Assembly (NCBI GenBank): GCA_041662445.1
Contig: JBAZSL010000003.1
Span: 55,174-119,173 of the forward strand
Source: UASB124 sp041662445
GTDB lineage: Bacteria; Babelota; Babeliae; Babelales; RVW-14
Direction of reading: 5' to 3'
Length of the DNA stretch: 64,000 bases
Positions 25,889-34,300 of this stretch are shown in pieces. Position 1 is the first letter of the stretch. Each line of letters starts with the position of its first letter. Made by a program: the position numbers and the translations under genes. The notes beneath the pieces were generated by a model that saw only the letters and a list, made by a program, of their open reading frames with translations, was not told the DNA's origin and searched no databases.

Positions 25889-25906
25889 ATTTTTTTTGGG
25901 GGGGGG
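25889..25906 (+). promoter_or_regulatory. T-tract plus nine-G tract as ribosome site
   Basis: A run of T is joined to nine G (25898-25906), which ends three bases before the ATG at 25910 and can serve as its Shine-Dalgarno. Homopolymer runs of this length slip during replication and would change ribosome-site spacing. Confidence 0.55.
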
Positions 25907-25909
25907 CGC

Positions 25910-26500
25910 ATGAAAAAGCTGATGAGACACGTATTCTGTGTATCGATGATTATGTGTTGCGTAGATACATGCGGCAATGGAATGTTGTCTGATGGTTGGG
26001 GAGACGCTATTCCTTTGTTGCGCAGGAGTCTTAATAGCCGCTTGCTGGTAGCATCTTGCGATGGTGATGGTGATGGAGTGCAAGGTCTTCTCGAAGAAAA
26101 GGCGGATCAAAATTCAAAAAGCCGTTTGCACGACTGGACGGCGTTAATGTTTGCTTCATGGCATGGGTACGCCGAGGTAATTCGAAAACTTTTGGAAGCT
26201 GGTGCAGATGTTAATGCACGAACCCATGCTAATGCATGGACGGCATTGATGATAGCTTCTCGCTTTGGACAAGTTGACGTAGTGCGTATGTTGATTGATG
26301 CTGGTGCTGATATGACGTTGGAGGATAGCAATGGCAATACCGCTGCTGATTTAGCACAGCAATATGGATGTGATGAAATCGCACAATTGTTCAAGAACAT
26401 TCTTGAAACAAAAGATGCGCTTCCAACAATTACATCAGCAGAGTGGCTAAATTGTCCCTTTGATGTTTTGTGTGTCTACGTGATGCCGTTTGTAGATTAA
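25910..26500 (+). CDS. Secreted ankyrin-repeat protein 4 of the array
   Basis: 196 aa, ATG at 25910. Signal peptide about 1-24 (KKLMRHVFCVSMIMCCVDTCGNGM). It has only three to four ankyrin repeats (WTALMFASWHGYAEVIRKLL, WTALMIASRFGQVDVVRMLI, NTAADLAQQYGCDEIAQLF), the shortest of the set. It then ends with the array motif AEWLNCPFDVLCVYVMPFVD. Shortness probably reflects loss of internal repeats by recombination. Its ribosome site is a nine-G run, so expression may vary between cells (inference). Confidence 0.86.
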   Translation: MKKLMRHVFCVSMIMCCVDTCGNGMLSDGWGDAIPLLRRSLNSRLLVASCDGDGDGVQGLLEEKADQNSKSRLHDWTALMFASWHGYAEVIRKLLEAGADVNARTHANAWTALMIASRFGQVDVVRMLIDAGADMTLEDSNGNTAADLAQQYGCDEIAQLFKNILETKDALPTITSAEWLNCPFDVLCVYVMPFVD

Positions 26501-26536
26501 TCGGTGTTTACAGTTTCAGCATATATTTGTGATTCA

Positions 26537-26567
26537 TTGAAAGCACCCCTGGGCCGCTTGTTACAGT
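26537..26567 (+). promoter_or_regulatory. Putative promoter of ankyrin genes 5-6
   Basis: TTGAAA (26537) and TACAGT (26562) with a 19-base spacer, homologous to the block at 25159. The ATG of gene 5 is about 38 bases downstream. Confidence 0.45.
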
Positions 26568-26604
26568 AGTGACAAACGGTTAACAATGTAAAGTGGAGAT
26601 TGTT

Positions 26605-27303
26605 ATGAAGACTGGGGTGTCTTACTTATTGTGTTCGCTTGTGTTTATGTGTTGCTTGGGTGGCAAAAGCAGTGGGATGGATGCGCCTGCAGATGGCGGG
26701 CACATATTCGACGAAACGCTTAATGCAGAATTTATCGAAACTGTTGAAAAAGGAGATGGTGCTCGAATCAAAGAGTTGCTTGTACGCAACGCAAATCCTA
26801 ATGCCCGAAACTGTATATGGCAGACAGCGCTGATGCGTGCTTCGTTACGTGGCCATACGACGGTAGTACAAGAGCTTCTTAAGGCCCATGCATCTATTGA
26901 TGCACAGAGTGGTAAGCATCTGATGACCGCGTTGATGTTTGCGGCTGCGTGGGGAAAAATAGATGTTGTGCGAATTCTTCTTGATGAAGGCGCCAATGTT
27001 GATGCGCAGAATATTGATGGGTGGACGGCGTTGATGTTTGCTTCAAGACGAGGCTTTTTAGATATTGTGCATATACTTCTTGATGCTGGTGCGGATGTTG
27101 CTTTGAAAAATAATGAAGAAAATACTGTCGCTGATGTTGCCCTTTTATGGATCTCTGCAAGCAAAAAAGAACAAGTTGATACGGCAAGCTTCTTGAATAA
27201 GCTTGTTGATGTAAGGAATAACATTGAAAATATTGTAGTTGACGAATGGGCTGTATGCCCGCTTGAAGTTATTCGTGACTATGTCATGTTTTTTGTAAAA
27301 TAG
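26605..27303 (+). CDS. Secreted ankyrin-repeat protein 5 of the array
   Basis: 232 aa from the ATG at 26605, with GGAG ahead (a GTG at 26593 would overlap that site). Signal peptide about 1-25 ending SSGM. Four to five ankyrin repeats (QTALMRASLRGHTTVVQELL, TALMFAAAWGKIDVVRILL, WTALMFASRRGFLDIVHILL), then a charged linker and DEWAVCPLEVIRDYVMFFVK at the very end. The next gene begins 48 bases after its stop without a hairpin between, so 5 and 6 are probably one transcript. Confidence 0.87.
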   Translation: MKTGVSYLLCSLVFMCCLGGKSSGMDAPADGGHIFDETLNAEFIETVEKGDGARIKELLVRNANPNARNCIWQTALMRASLRGHTTVVQELLKAHASIDAQSGKHLMTALMFAAAWGKIDVVRILLDEGANVDAQNIDGWTALMFASRRGFLDIVHILLDAGADVALKNNEENTVADVALLWISASKKEQVDTASFLNKLVDVRNNIENIVVDEWAVCPLEVIRDYVMFFVK

Positions 27304-27351
27304 CAGATGGCGTTTTTAAAAATCTTCAACACTGCAGATAGCGTAGGGAGC

Positions 27352-28293
27352 ATGATGAGATATTTACTATATGCGTTTGCATATCTAGTTCTTTTGAGCG
27401 GGCAGGCAATTGGCATGAGTGATGCGGCGTTTGATGAAAAACTTAATATTCGTTTGCTTGCTTCAGTTAACGAAGATGATTGTAATTTAGTGCGGAATCT
27501 TCTTGAAGTGCATGCTTCACCTGATGCTACAGTACATTGTAATAGACGGACTGCTTTGATGCTTGCTGCGTATACTGGGTGCGCAGATGTTGTGCGCGTG
27601 CTTCTTGCGGCGCATGCTGGTGTTAATGCTTATGATAGCAAAGGGCAAACTGCTTTAATGCTTGCCTCTCGATGGGGGCATGTAGATGTAGCGCGTCTGC
27701 TTCTTGAGGCCAATGCTTTGGTTGATGCGCGAGATACTAATGGTGGGACTGCTTTGATGGGAGCATCATTTTGGGGGAAGCATGAAGTGGTGCAGTTGCT
27801 GCTTGATGCCCATGCCGATATTGATGCGCGAGATAACGAAGGGAAGACTGCGTTGATAAAAGCATCGTTTTGGGGGAATACTAAGGTCCTGCAGGTTCTT
27901 CTTGGCGCGCATCCTACTATTAATGCCCGAGATAATGAAGGACGAACAGCATTAATGATGGCTTCTGTTGAAGGAAGACGCGAAGCTGTTGAATTACTTC
28001 TCACTGCTGGTGCCGATGTTAATGCGCAAGATAATGACGGTCAAACAGCATTGATGCAGGCTGCATATAAAGGGCATGGTGATGTGGTTAGTGTTCTGCT
28101 TTCGTTTGGTGCTGTGATTATGCTGCACGACAAAAAGGGCCAGACTGCGTTTGATTGGGCTCAAAAAAATGATCACATTGCTGTACAACAATTACTTACA
28201 GTGGTGTTGACGGTACAACAAGAATGGAGCATCTGCCCGCTTGAGGTTATCAATCAATTTTTGCTCCCTTATTTGTCTGTCGAAATTGCATAA
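27352..28293 (+). CDS. Secreted ankyrin-repeat protein 6 of the array
   Basis: 313 aa from the first of two adjacent ATGs (27352/27355) behind GGGAG; an ATG at 27307 would add 15 residues before the signal. Signal peptide about 1-22 (RYLLYAFAYLVLLSGQAIGM). Eight to nine regular ankyrin repeats (RTALMLAAYTGCADVVRVLL, QTALMLASRWGHVDVARLLL and so on); two adjacent repeats (GASFWGK, KASFWGN) are near copies. It ends QEWSICPLEVINQFLLPYLS, the shared C-terminal motif. It closes the array and is followed by a terminator. Confidence 0.88.
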   Translation: MMRYLLYAFAYLVLLSGQAIGMSDAAFDEKLNIRLLASVNEDDCNLVRNLLEVHASPDATVHCNRRTALMLAAYTGCADVVRVLLAAHAGVNAYDSKGQTALMLASRWGHVDVARLLLEANALVDARDTNGGTALMGASFWGKHEVVQLLLDAHADIDARDNEGKTALIKASFWGNTKVLQVLLGAHPTINARDNEGRTALMMASVEGRREAVELLLTAGADVNAQDNDGQTALMQAAYKGHGDVVSVLLSFGAVIMLHDKKGQTAFDWAQKNDHIAVQQLLTVVLTVQQEWSICPLEVINQFLLPYLSVEIA

Positions 28294-28299
28294 AAAAAA

Positions 28300-28325
28300 G
28301 GAGCTTTAAATTGCTCCCTTTTTTT
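28300..28325 (+). terminator. Terminator at the end of the ankyrin array
   Basis: GGAGC (28300) pairs with GCTCC (28313), flanked by A and T runs that extend the stem, ending in seven T. Confidence 0.75.
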
Positions 28326-28332
28326 GCCATTT

Positions 28333-28409
28333 TGGTAGCGGCGCTGAGATTCGAACTCAGGACCTACGGATTATGATTCCGTCGCTCTAACCAACTGAGC
28401 TACGCCGCC
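28333..28409 (-). tRNA. tRNA-Met (anticodon CAT)
   Basis: Complete 77-nt cloverleaf with encoded CCA. Anticodon stem ACGGA/TCCGT with loop ATCATAA gives CAT; T arm GTTCGAATC. It lacks the three G-C pairs of initiator tRNA in the anticodon stem, so it is an elongator; a lysidine-modified tRNA-Ile2 cannot be excluded. It lies six bases after the secD stop, on the same strand. Confidence 0.93.
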
Positions 28410-28415
28410 AAAGAA

Positions 28416-30068
28416 CTAAAAACGCATTTGTTTAATATCAAACAGATCAAATAAAAATTTGTACATTGATTTGAGAAAGAAGATACCGGAAAGTAGGGTT
28501 GCTACGATACCAGCCATCAATGTTACCGCGAAGCCCTTAATTGCAGGACCACCGAATTGGAACAATATAACGCCGGTTAAGAATGTTGAAATATTTGAAT
28601 CCAAGACAACTGCAAGCGTACCATTAAAACCGTCAACGACCGACTTGCGTAACGGTGTGCCCGCCGCAAGCTCTTCCTTGACGCGTTCGTACACCAAAAT
28701 TGAAATATCAATTGCCATACCAATGGTCAACACGATACCTGCAAGGCCAGGGAGTGTGAGTGTTGCGCCGAAGTACGATAAGAAGAGCAAGGTTAAAAAT
28801 ACGTTATAAAACAGGGTTAAAATTGCCAAGAACCCTGGAAGCTTGTAGTACAGAATGCTAAAGAAGAACAACAGCAAGAGCGCGATAAGGCATGACATCA
28901 CGCCTTTGTTAATCGAGTCTTGACCGAGTGATGCGCCAACACGATTTTCGTGTTCAATGGTGAGTGGTGCTTGAAGTGAACCAGATTTCAACAAGATGGC
29001 AAGATCGTTTGCTTCCGTGAGTGAGAAGCGTCCGGTAATTGAGCCCTTGCCTCCGGTGATAGGAGTTTGAATAACGGGATCAGAAATCATGATATCATCG
29101 ATAATAATGCCGATGTTTCTACCAACGTTATTACTCGTAAGTTCACCAAATTCACGCGCTCCTTGTGACGTAAACTCTAAGGCGATATACGGACGGTTAT
29201 ATTCGTCAAATCGCGCGCTAGCATCTTTAATGCGGTCACCCGAAAGATCAGCAAATGCGGGGATCAGATACCACTGACCAGCATCTTCGTCCACAGCACT
29301 TTCAGCAATCCTTTTGCCAGGAATTATCATTTTGTCAGAAGGTAATTGGCCATCAAATTCATCAAGAACAGCTTCTTTTGAGCCTGAAGTTTTTTCAACA
29401 ATTTTGAATTCAAGATGAGCCGTACGTAAAATTTCTTGTTTAACACGTTCTGAATCGCCAAGGCCAGGAAGCTGTACAACGATTTGATGATCGCCATGTT
29501 GTTGTACCACAATACCTTCAACGCCATAACCGCCAAGACGATTAGTAAGAACTTTGACCGCTTGCTCAACAGCCCCGCTGCGAATGGCTTGTTCGGTTTC
29601 TGGGGCAAGTGATAGGTGTACAATAGTTTCATCGATTTTGAGACGCAGCGCTGTGCCCAAATCCTGGATAAAGTGATAACCTTCTTTGGCTGATACTTCA
29701 TCAGGGAACGTCAGTTCAAGCACGTTCTCGCGAACTTCTTTCTTAAGAGGCAGAACCTTAAGGCCCTTCTTCTTAGCAAGCTCTTCGATGCTGCGGGCTT
29801 CTGTGCCCAAGCGGTTACTGACTGCTTTATCAAGGTCAACACCCAAAATCAGGTATGTGCCGCCTTCAAGGTCAATACCCTTTTTGAGGTATGAGAGTTT
29901 GAATGCATCGTAGTAATGCTTTACCGTTCCCATCACGCCTGGTTGAGCCGGCTGTTGGAGTACCTTTTTATCAAATGAACACATAAAATAGGTGCCGATA
30001 ACTAAAACGGCAATCCACGCCATGAACGGCGAAACAAGGACACGTGCAAAACGCGAGTATTCGTGCAT
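28416..30068 (-). CDS. secD: Protein-export membrane protein SecD
   Basis: 550 aa, ATG at 30068 after AGGGAG. Part of the SecDF complex that uses proton motive force to pull secreted proteins through SecYEG. N-terminal membrane helix (about 15-30), GIDLEGGTYLILGVDLD (family signature), a large periplasmic region with the P1 repeats (QIVVQLPGLGD, TEANDLAILLKSGSLQAPL), then five C-terminal helices with LPGLAGIVLTIGMAIDISILVYERVKEEL. SecF does not follow: the next item is tRNA-Met, so secF is separate. Flanked by tRNA genes on both sides in the same direction. Confidence 0.97.
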   Translation of the reverse strand: MHEYSRFARVLVSPFMAWIAVLVIGTYFMCSFDKKVLQQPAQPGVMGTVKHYYDAFKLSYLKKGIDLEGGTYLILGVDLDKAVSNRLGTEARSIEELAKKKGLKVLPLKKEVRENVLELTFPDEVSAKEGYHFIQDLGTALRLKIDETIVHLSLAPETEQAIRSGAVEQAVKVLTNRLGGYGVEGIVVQQHGDHQIVVQLPGLGDSERVKQEILRTAHLEFKIVEKTSGSKEAVLDEFDGQLPSDKMIIPGKRIAESAVDEDAGQWYLIPAFADLSGDRIKDASARFDEYNRPYIALEFTSQGAREFGELTSNNVGRNIGIIIDDIMISDPVIQTPITGGKGSITGRFSLTEANDLAILLKSGSLQAPLTIEHENRVGASLGQDSINKGVMSCLIALLLLFFFSILYYKLPGFLAILTLFYNVFLTLLFLSYFGATLTLPGLAGIVLTIGMAIDISILVYERVKEELAAGTPLRKSVVDGFNGTLAVVLDSNISTFLTGVILFQFGGPAIKGFAVTLMAGIVATLLSGIFFLKSMYKFLFDLFDIKQMRF

Positions 30069-30118
30069 GAGATGCTCCCTAATGCTAAAAACTGACTCTT
30101 CCTTTTACCTCAAAAAAG

Positions 30119-30205
30119 TGGTGCCGAGGAGGAGACTCGAACTCCTATGGGATTTCTCCCGCTGCCCCCTCAAAGCAGTGCGTCTACCAATTTCGCCACC
30201 TCGGC
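30119..30205 (-). tRNA. tRNA-Leu (anticodon GAG)
   Basis: 87 nt with CCA encoded, acceptor GCCGAGG/CCTCGGC, long variable arm (class II). Anticodon stem CTGCT/GGCAG with loop TTGAGGG gives GAG. It lies 51 bases upstream of secD on the same strand and may share its transcript. Confidence 0.94.
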
Positions 30206-30339
30206 ACAATGATTTCAGAGAAATATAGCTAAAAATAGCAAAAAGACACCGAAAATGTACCACAAAGCTTCTCGGTTGGCAACTCAAAAGAGGTGCAATA
30301 AAATATAGGTCAAAAAGCACAAACCCTAAGGAAGTGATA

Positions 30340-30924
30340 ATGCTTTTTATATTAGGCGTGATAACAATAGCTTATGTGGTTGGCGCGATTCCTACGGGAT
30401 ATTTGCTGTGTTCATGGTGTTATGGCATAGATATCACCGATCATGGTTCGGGGAATATAGGTGCAAGTAATGTTGCCCGCGTTATGGGAAATAAACTATT
30501 TCCGGTTGTTTTTTGCATCGATGCGGGGAAGGCGTACGCTACCCTATGGCTCGTGAACCTGAGTGGTTATGGTGATGCATGTGCTCTGTATGGTGTTGCA
30601 TTGGCATTGTTAGTGGGCAACGCATATTCTCTCTTTATTGGTTTTCGAGGGGGGCGTGGTGTGGCAACGGCGATGGGTATCGTGGGATTTTTTTTACCGT
30701 GGACGAGCACAATTGGCTGTATGGTTATATGGATAGCGATGCTTGCAGTTACAAAAAAACCGTTTATGGCGTCAATGAGTGCATTTATTGGGGTGATGGT
30801 GATACATGTTCTTATGCAAACTGCGTATGTTCCATTGTTGGTGGGTATTTCTTTGTGGCTTGGCTGGCGGCATTCGTCCCATCTATGGACGTGGTACCGC
30901 ACACTCTGGACATCGTTTGATTGA
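30340..30924 (+). CDS. plsY: Acyl-phosphate:glycerol-3-phosphate acyltransferase PlsY
   Basis: 194 aa from the ATG at 30340 (AAGGAAG ahead; a GTG two codons earlier is less likely). It makes lysophosphatidic acid from glycerol-3-phosphate and acyl-phosphate at the inner membrane. The three loop motifs are present: GSGNIGASN (about 38-46), the GNAYSLFIGFRGGRGVATAMG block (about 90-110), and the C-terminal RHSSHLW region in place of the usual RHxxN. Five or six hydrophobic helices. The next gene begins 53 bases later in the same direction. Confidence 0.94.
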   Translation: MLFILGVITIAYVVGAIPTGYLLCSWCYGIDITDHGSGNIGASNVARVMGNKLFPVVFCIDAGKAYATLWLVNLSGYGDACALYGVALALLVGNAYSLFIGFRGGRGVATAMGIVGFFLPWTSTIGCMVIWIAMLAVTKKPFMASMSAFIGVMVIHVLMQTAYVPLLVGISLWLGWRHSSHLWTWYRTLWTSFD

Positions 30925-30976
30925 CATTGCGCCTGATAGTGGCGTAAAAAAAATACAAAAACGGAAAAGGGCGCTT

Positions 30977-32749
30977 ATGAAATTTAAACATGTTGCAGAG
31001 ATGTTTGATGCTATTGAAAAGGAATCGAGTCGTACCAAAATGACCGAGCTTCTTGCCGATTTGTTTAAGCAGGCAACGCCACATGAAGCTTCAATCATCG
31101 CGTATCTTTCATTAGGAAGTCTGAATCCTCCCTACATCGGAACTCAATTTAATTTTGCTGAAAAAAGTTTGCTTAAAGTGATTGCAAAACTTTTTGATGT
31201 GACGCCAGCGACAATCAAAAAACGCGCGCACCATCTTGGCGATCTTGGCTTGGTGGTAGCAGAGGGATGTTGGGCGGGAAGTTCGGACATTGTTACCGTG
31301 CATGACGTCGAAGAAGTTTTATTAAAATTTTTAGAACTTTCTGGATTCGGTTCGCAAGAGCTCAAAGAAGCTAAAATGTTTAAAATTTTACGTTCCCTCG
31401 ATCCTCTTTCTGCAAAATATATTGTTCGTGTTGTTGAAGGCAATCTACGGCTCGGTTTTTCGGACATGACCTTGCTGGATGCCTTTTCATGGATGGAAAA
31501 GGGTGATAAGTCGATACGTTCTGATCTTGAGGAAGCCTACAACACTTCAGCTGACATTGGTCTTCTTATCAAGACGCTCAAGCAAGATGGTCTTGCCGCA
31601 ATCAAAAAGATGAAAATTACCCCCGGTATTCCTATTCGTCCCGCCGCAGCAGAACGTATGCCCGATGCCGCTGCGATTATAAAAAAACTTGGCGCATGTG
31701 TAGCGCAACCAAAATTGGATGGTTTTCGTTTACAGATCCATATCGACAATCGTCATAAAAAGCCATTGATACGATTTTTTTCGCGCAATTTATTAGACAT
31801 GTCAGCTATGTTTCCAGATTTAGTAAAAGCACTGGAAGATTTTAAAGTAACAACGGCAATTATTGAGGGCGAAGCGATTAGTATTGATACACAGACGGGC
31901 GTCTTTTTGCCATTTCAAGAGACGGTGAAGCGCAAGCGCAAGCATGAAATTGATAAATTCGCGCAGGACTTTCCGCTGCGGTTATTTTTATTTGATGTTT
32001 TATATCTTGATGGCGTTTCATTGCTCGATGAGCCGCATCATACACGACGCAAAAAATTACTTGAGATAGGTGGCGCTCAAGAGATAAAAAAACATGACAC
32101 CATTTTTGTTATCGACGAGCACAAGGTTGCTACGTCAGAAGAGTTATCTGATTATTTCGAGCAGAACGTTGCGCAAGGACTTGAAGGGCTTGTTGTAAAA
32201 CGGCCCGATGCAGTGTATCAGCCAGGGAAACGAAATTTTAATTGGATTAAACTCAAACGCCAAGAAGGCGGATCGCTTGAAGATACCATCGATTGTGTGA
32301 TTCTCGGATACTACCATGGAACCGGTAAGCGTGCAGCTTTTGGCATCGGCGCATTACTTGTTGGTGTATACAACAAGAGCAAAGATTGTTTTCAGACGGT
32401 GGCCAAAATTGGTACCGGGCTTACTGATGTTGAATGGCGTGCTCAGAAAAAAGCATGTGATGAAATCAGTGTCAAAGAAAAACCTCACAATGTTGAATGC
32501 GTTAAGGAGTTGACGCCTGATGTATGGGTTTTGCCAGAAATAGTGTGCATGATTCGTGCGGATGAAATTACGCTATCGCCATTACACTGTGCTGGCGCAA
32601 CTGAACACAAATCAGGTATGGCGTTGAGATTCCCACGGTTGATGGGCTATCGCCCCGACAAATCACCAACTGCGGCAACGACGGTTGATGAGCTCAAAAG
32701 ATTGTTTGAGTTGCAGTTCGAGAAGAAATCGAAGCACCAACGTTCATGA
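30977..32749 (+). CDS. lig: ATP-dependent DNA ligase (archaeal/eukaryotic type I-like)
   Basis: 590 aa from the ATG at 30977, with AAGGG ahead; the longer frame to 30806 only overlaps plsY. It seals nicks via ligase-adenylate. Domains: an N-terminal all-helical DNA-binding domain (about 1-215; RLGFSDMTLLDA), the nucleotidyltransferase with the KxDG motif PKLDGFR (catalytic K246), EGEAIS, FLFDVLYLDG, GLVVKRPDAVYQPGKR and WIKLKR, then an OB fold. This architecture is that of archaeal and eukaryotic ligases; most bacteria replicate with NAD-dependent LigA. Whether it is the main ligase or an accessory one depends on whether ligA exists elsewhere in the genome. Confidence 0.95.
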   Translation: MKFKHVAEMFDAIEKESSRTKMTELLADLFKQATPHEASIIAYLSLGSLNPPYIGTQFNFAEKSLLKVIAKLFDVTPATIKKRAHHLGDLGLVVAEGCWAGSSDIVTVHDVEEVLLKFLELSGFGSQELKEAKMFKILRSLDPLSAKYIVRVVEGNLRLGFSDMTLLDAFSWMEKGDKSIRSDLEEAYNTSADIGLLIKTLKQDGLAAIKKMKITPGIPIRPAAAERMPDAAAIIKKLGACVAQPKLDGFRLQIHIDNRHKKPLIRFFSRNLLDMSAMFPDLVKALEDFKVTTAIIEGEAISIDTQTGVFLPFQETVKRKRKHEIDKFAQDFPLRLFLFDVLYLDGVSLLDEPHHTRRKKLLEIGGAQEIKKHDTIFVIDEHKVATSEELSDYFEQNVAQGLEGLVVKRPDAVYQPGKRNFNWIKLKRQEGGSLEDTIDCVILGYYHGTGKRAAFGIGALLVGVYNKSKDCFQTVAKIGTGLTDVEWRAQKKACDEISVKEKPHNVECVKELTPDVWVLPEIVCMIRADEITLSPLHCAGATEHKSGMALRFPRLMGYRPDKSPTAATTVDELKRLFELQFEKKSKHQRS

Positions 32750-32777
32750 ATTTTTTGTTGAATTAATGCGCTGATGG

Positions 32778-33401
32778 TTACGCGAGCTCAAAATAGCTCT
32801 TCCAGTACTGACCGGCTTTCTCCATTGCAGCGGATATGTGCTTGTTAAATTCGTGAAGCCCATTTTTCTGCGCATAAGCAATGACCTTATCATAGCATTT
32901 CTGGAATGCGCTATTCTGGCGCATGTTGGCATAGAACGCGCAGCTTTGGACGGTTGCGCCATTGTATGATAAGCATTCTTTAGGATAAGCGCATGCATCA
33001 GCCGCGGCGAGAAGTGCATGTGCACCGCTAACAATTTCCGGGCTAGCTTGTGCGTGACTGACAAGAAGTTCTGTTGCCGGGTTAACGATCACTTCTTTTC
33101 CGCCGTCAATAATGGCTTGTGGCGTCCGAAGGAAATACTCGTGGCCTACGTAAGCTGCTACGATGGTCATGACCATTCCTGCACCAATCAACAGTGGCTT
33201 TTTATGCGTCAAAGCCCAGTTTTTTATACAGCTCGTCTTGGCCAATAATCGAGCCATGAAAGAAGGTGATTTTTGGAACGTTGCAGACGCGTGAGTTATT
33301 GCCGTTGGCTGGTTGGTGGTGCGTTCGTTCATGCCAAAAGTTGTTTGGCATGACAATGCGGTGCCAGCAAATAAAAGCATAAGTATTACATGTTTTTTCA
33401 T
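32778..33401 (-). CDS. Secreted or membrane protein of unknown function
   Basis: 207 aa, ATG at 33401 after GAGGAG. Signal peptide about 1-24, again ending in GM (QTTFGMNE). A second hydrophobic segment (about 69-88, LLIGAGMVMTIVAAYVGHEY) anchors the rest. The C-terminal ~110 residues are helical with four Cys (CAYPKEC, QSC, KC), possibly forming disulphides outside the membrane. No domain is recognised. It is the last of a minus-strand pair with the 33439 gene, and its 3' end almost touches the ligase gene (28 bases between stops). Confidence 0.65.
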   Translation of the reverse strand: MKKHVILMLLFAGTALSCQTTFGMNERTTNQPTAITHASATFQKSPSFMARLLAKTSCIKNWALTHKKPLLIGAGMVMTIVAAYVGHEYFLRTPQAIIDGGKEVIVNPATELLVSHAQASPEIVSGAHALLAAADACAYPKECLSYNGATVQSCAFYANMRQNSAFQKCYDKVIAYAQKNGLHEFNKHISAAMEKAGQYWKSYFELA

Positions 33402-33438
33402 AATAACGAGCTCCTCAAATATGTTTTTTTATAGCGAG

Positions 33439-34026
33439 CTACACTGAGCCTATTGGCGCGTCCATAGCTTTTTGAGCGATGACTGATGTTGCTCCATCGT
33501 ATATTTTTTGTAGGTCAGCTGTGCTCATGTAGCAGGTAATAGTTATCGTTTCTTGAGCCTTGAGAAATTTTTTATGGGACCATGAGCCCAAAAAACCTTT
33601 CAATAACCAAGCGAGTGGCGCTATCGTAGGAAACATCCAATGAAGCGTGAAGCGTGGTTCTCCCATAAAGTCTTGTATCATTGCGCAAGGAAACGATAGA
33701 AGTGTTACGCCGACGCATGATGCCCACACCAACGTCAAAAAACGTGTTGCATAACATCTAATTTTTTCGGAATCCCAGAGTGAAACATCTTTAAAGTAAG
33801 GGCTTGTAAGATTGATATCATAGTCTTGGTTGTTGGTAATGCCGACTTCAACGGGAATTTTGTAAAAAGTCTTCCACGATGGCATTCCAATCTGCGTAAC
33901 CGTAATGGCGAACGTTGCATTCGATTCTTGTGGCTCTGGTTGCTCTTGAGCAGCCTGCAACCACGTAACAGACCCAACAAACAAACACGACATGAGTAAA
34001 AGCCTGAATAAACACACGTGTGACAT
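33439..34026 (-). CDS. Secreted/membrane protein of unknown function
   Basis: 195 aa from the ATG at 34026; the ATG four codons upstream lies inside the GGGGGG ribosome site. Signal peptide about 1-24 (LFRLLLMSCLFVGSVTWLQA). An extracytoplasmic segment is followed by two hydrophobic helices (about 98-115, LVWASCVGVTLLSFPCAMI, and about 128-145, WMFPTIAPLAWLLKGFLG) and a C-terminal soluble part. No family recognised. It precedes the 32778 gene on the same strand with 37 bases between, so they are probably an operon. Confidence 0.6.
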   Translation of the reverse strand: MSHVCLFRLLLMSCLFVGSVTWLQAAQEQPEPQESNATFAITVTQIGMPSWKTFYKIPVEVGITNNQDYDINLTSPYFKDVSLWDSEKIRCYATRFLTLVWASCVGVTLLSFPCAMIQDFMGEPRFTLHWMFPTIAPLAWLLKGFLGSWSHKKFLKAQETITITCYMSTADLQKIYDGATSVIAQKAMDAPIGSV

Positions 34027-34300
34027 GGATCCCCCCATTATTTCTTGTGTGTGCTAAAAATATTTTTTGATCGTTAATCCAACAGGCAAATCTCCCCAGA
34101 TCTTTCTGTCGGCAGATTTTCTCAGAAGAACAAATGTATGAACTATGTTTATCCCCCAAAAATCGATCTCTTCATAGTATAAAGGGGAACGGTTTGTACC
34201 ACAAAGGCCCCAATCTCAATAGTAATATGTGGCAGGGTGTAGGTTATTAATTCCAAATAGAAAAAAACAGAAAGTCATTGAGGCTTGGTGTTCTGTAGGG

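Noticed and set aside
28333..28409. Initiator tRNA-Met
   Set aside because: The anticodon stem lacks the three G-C pairs of initiators; called as elongator.
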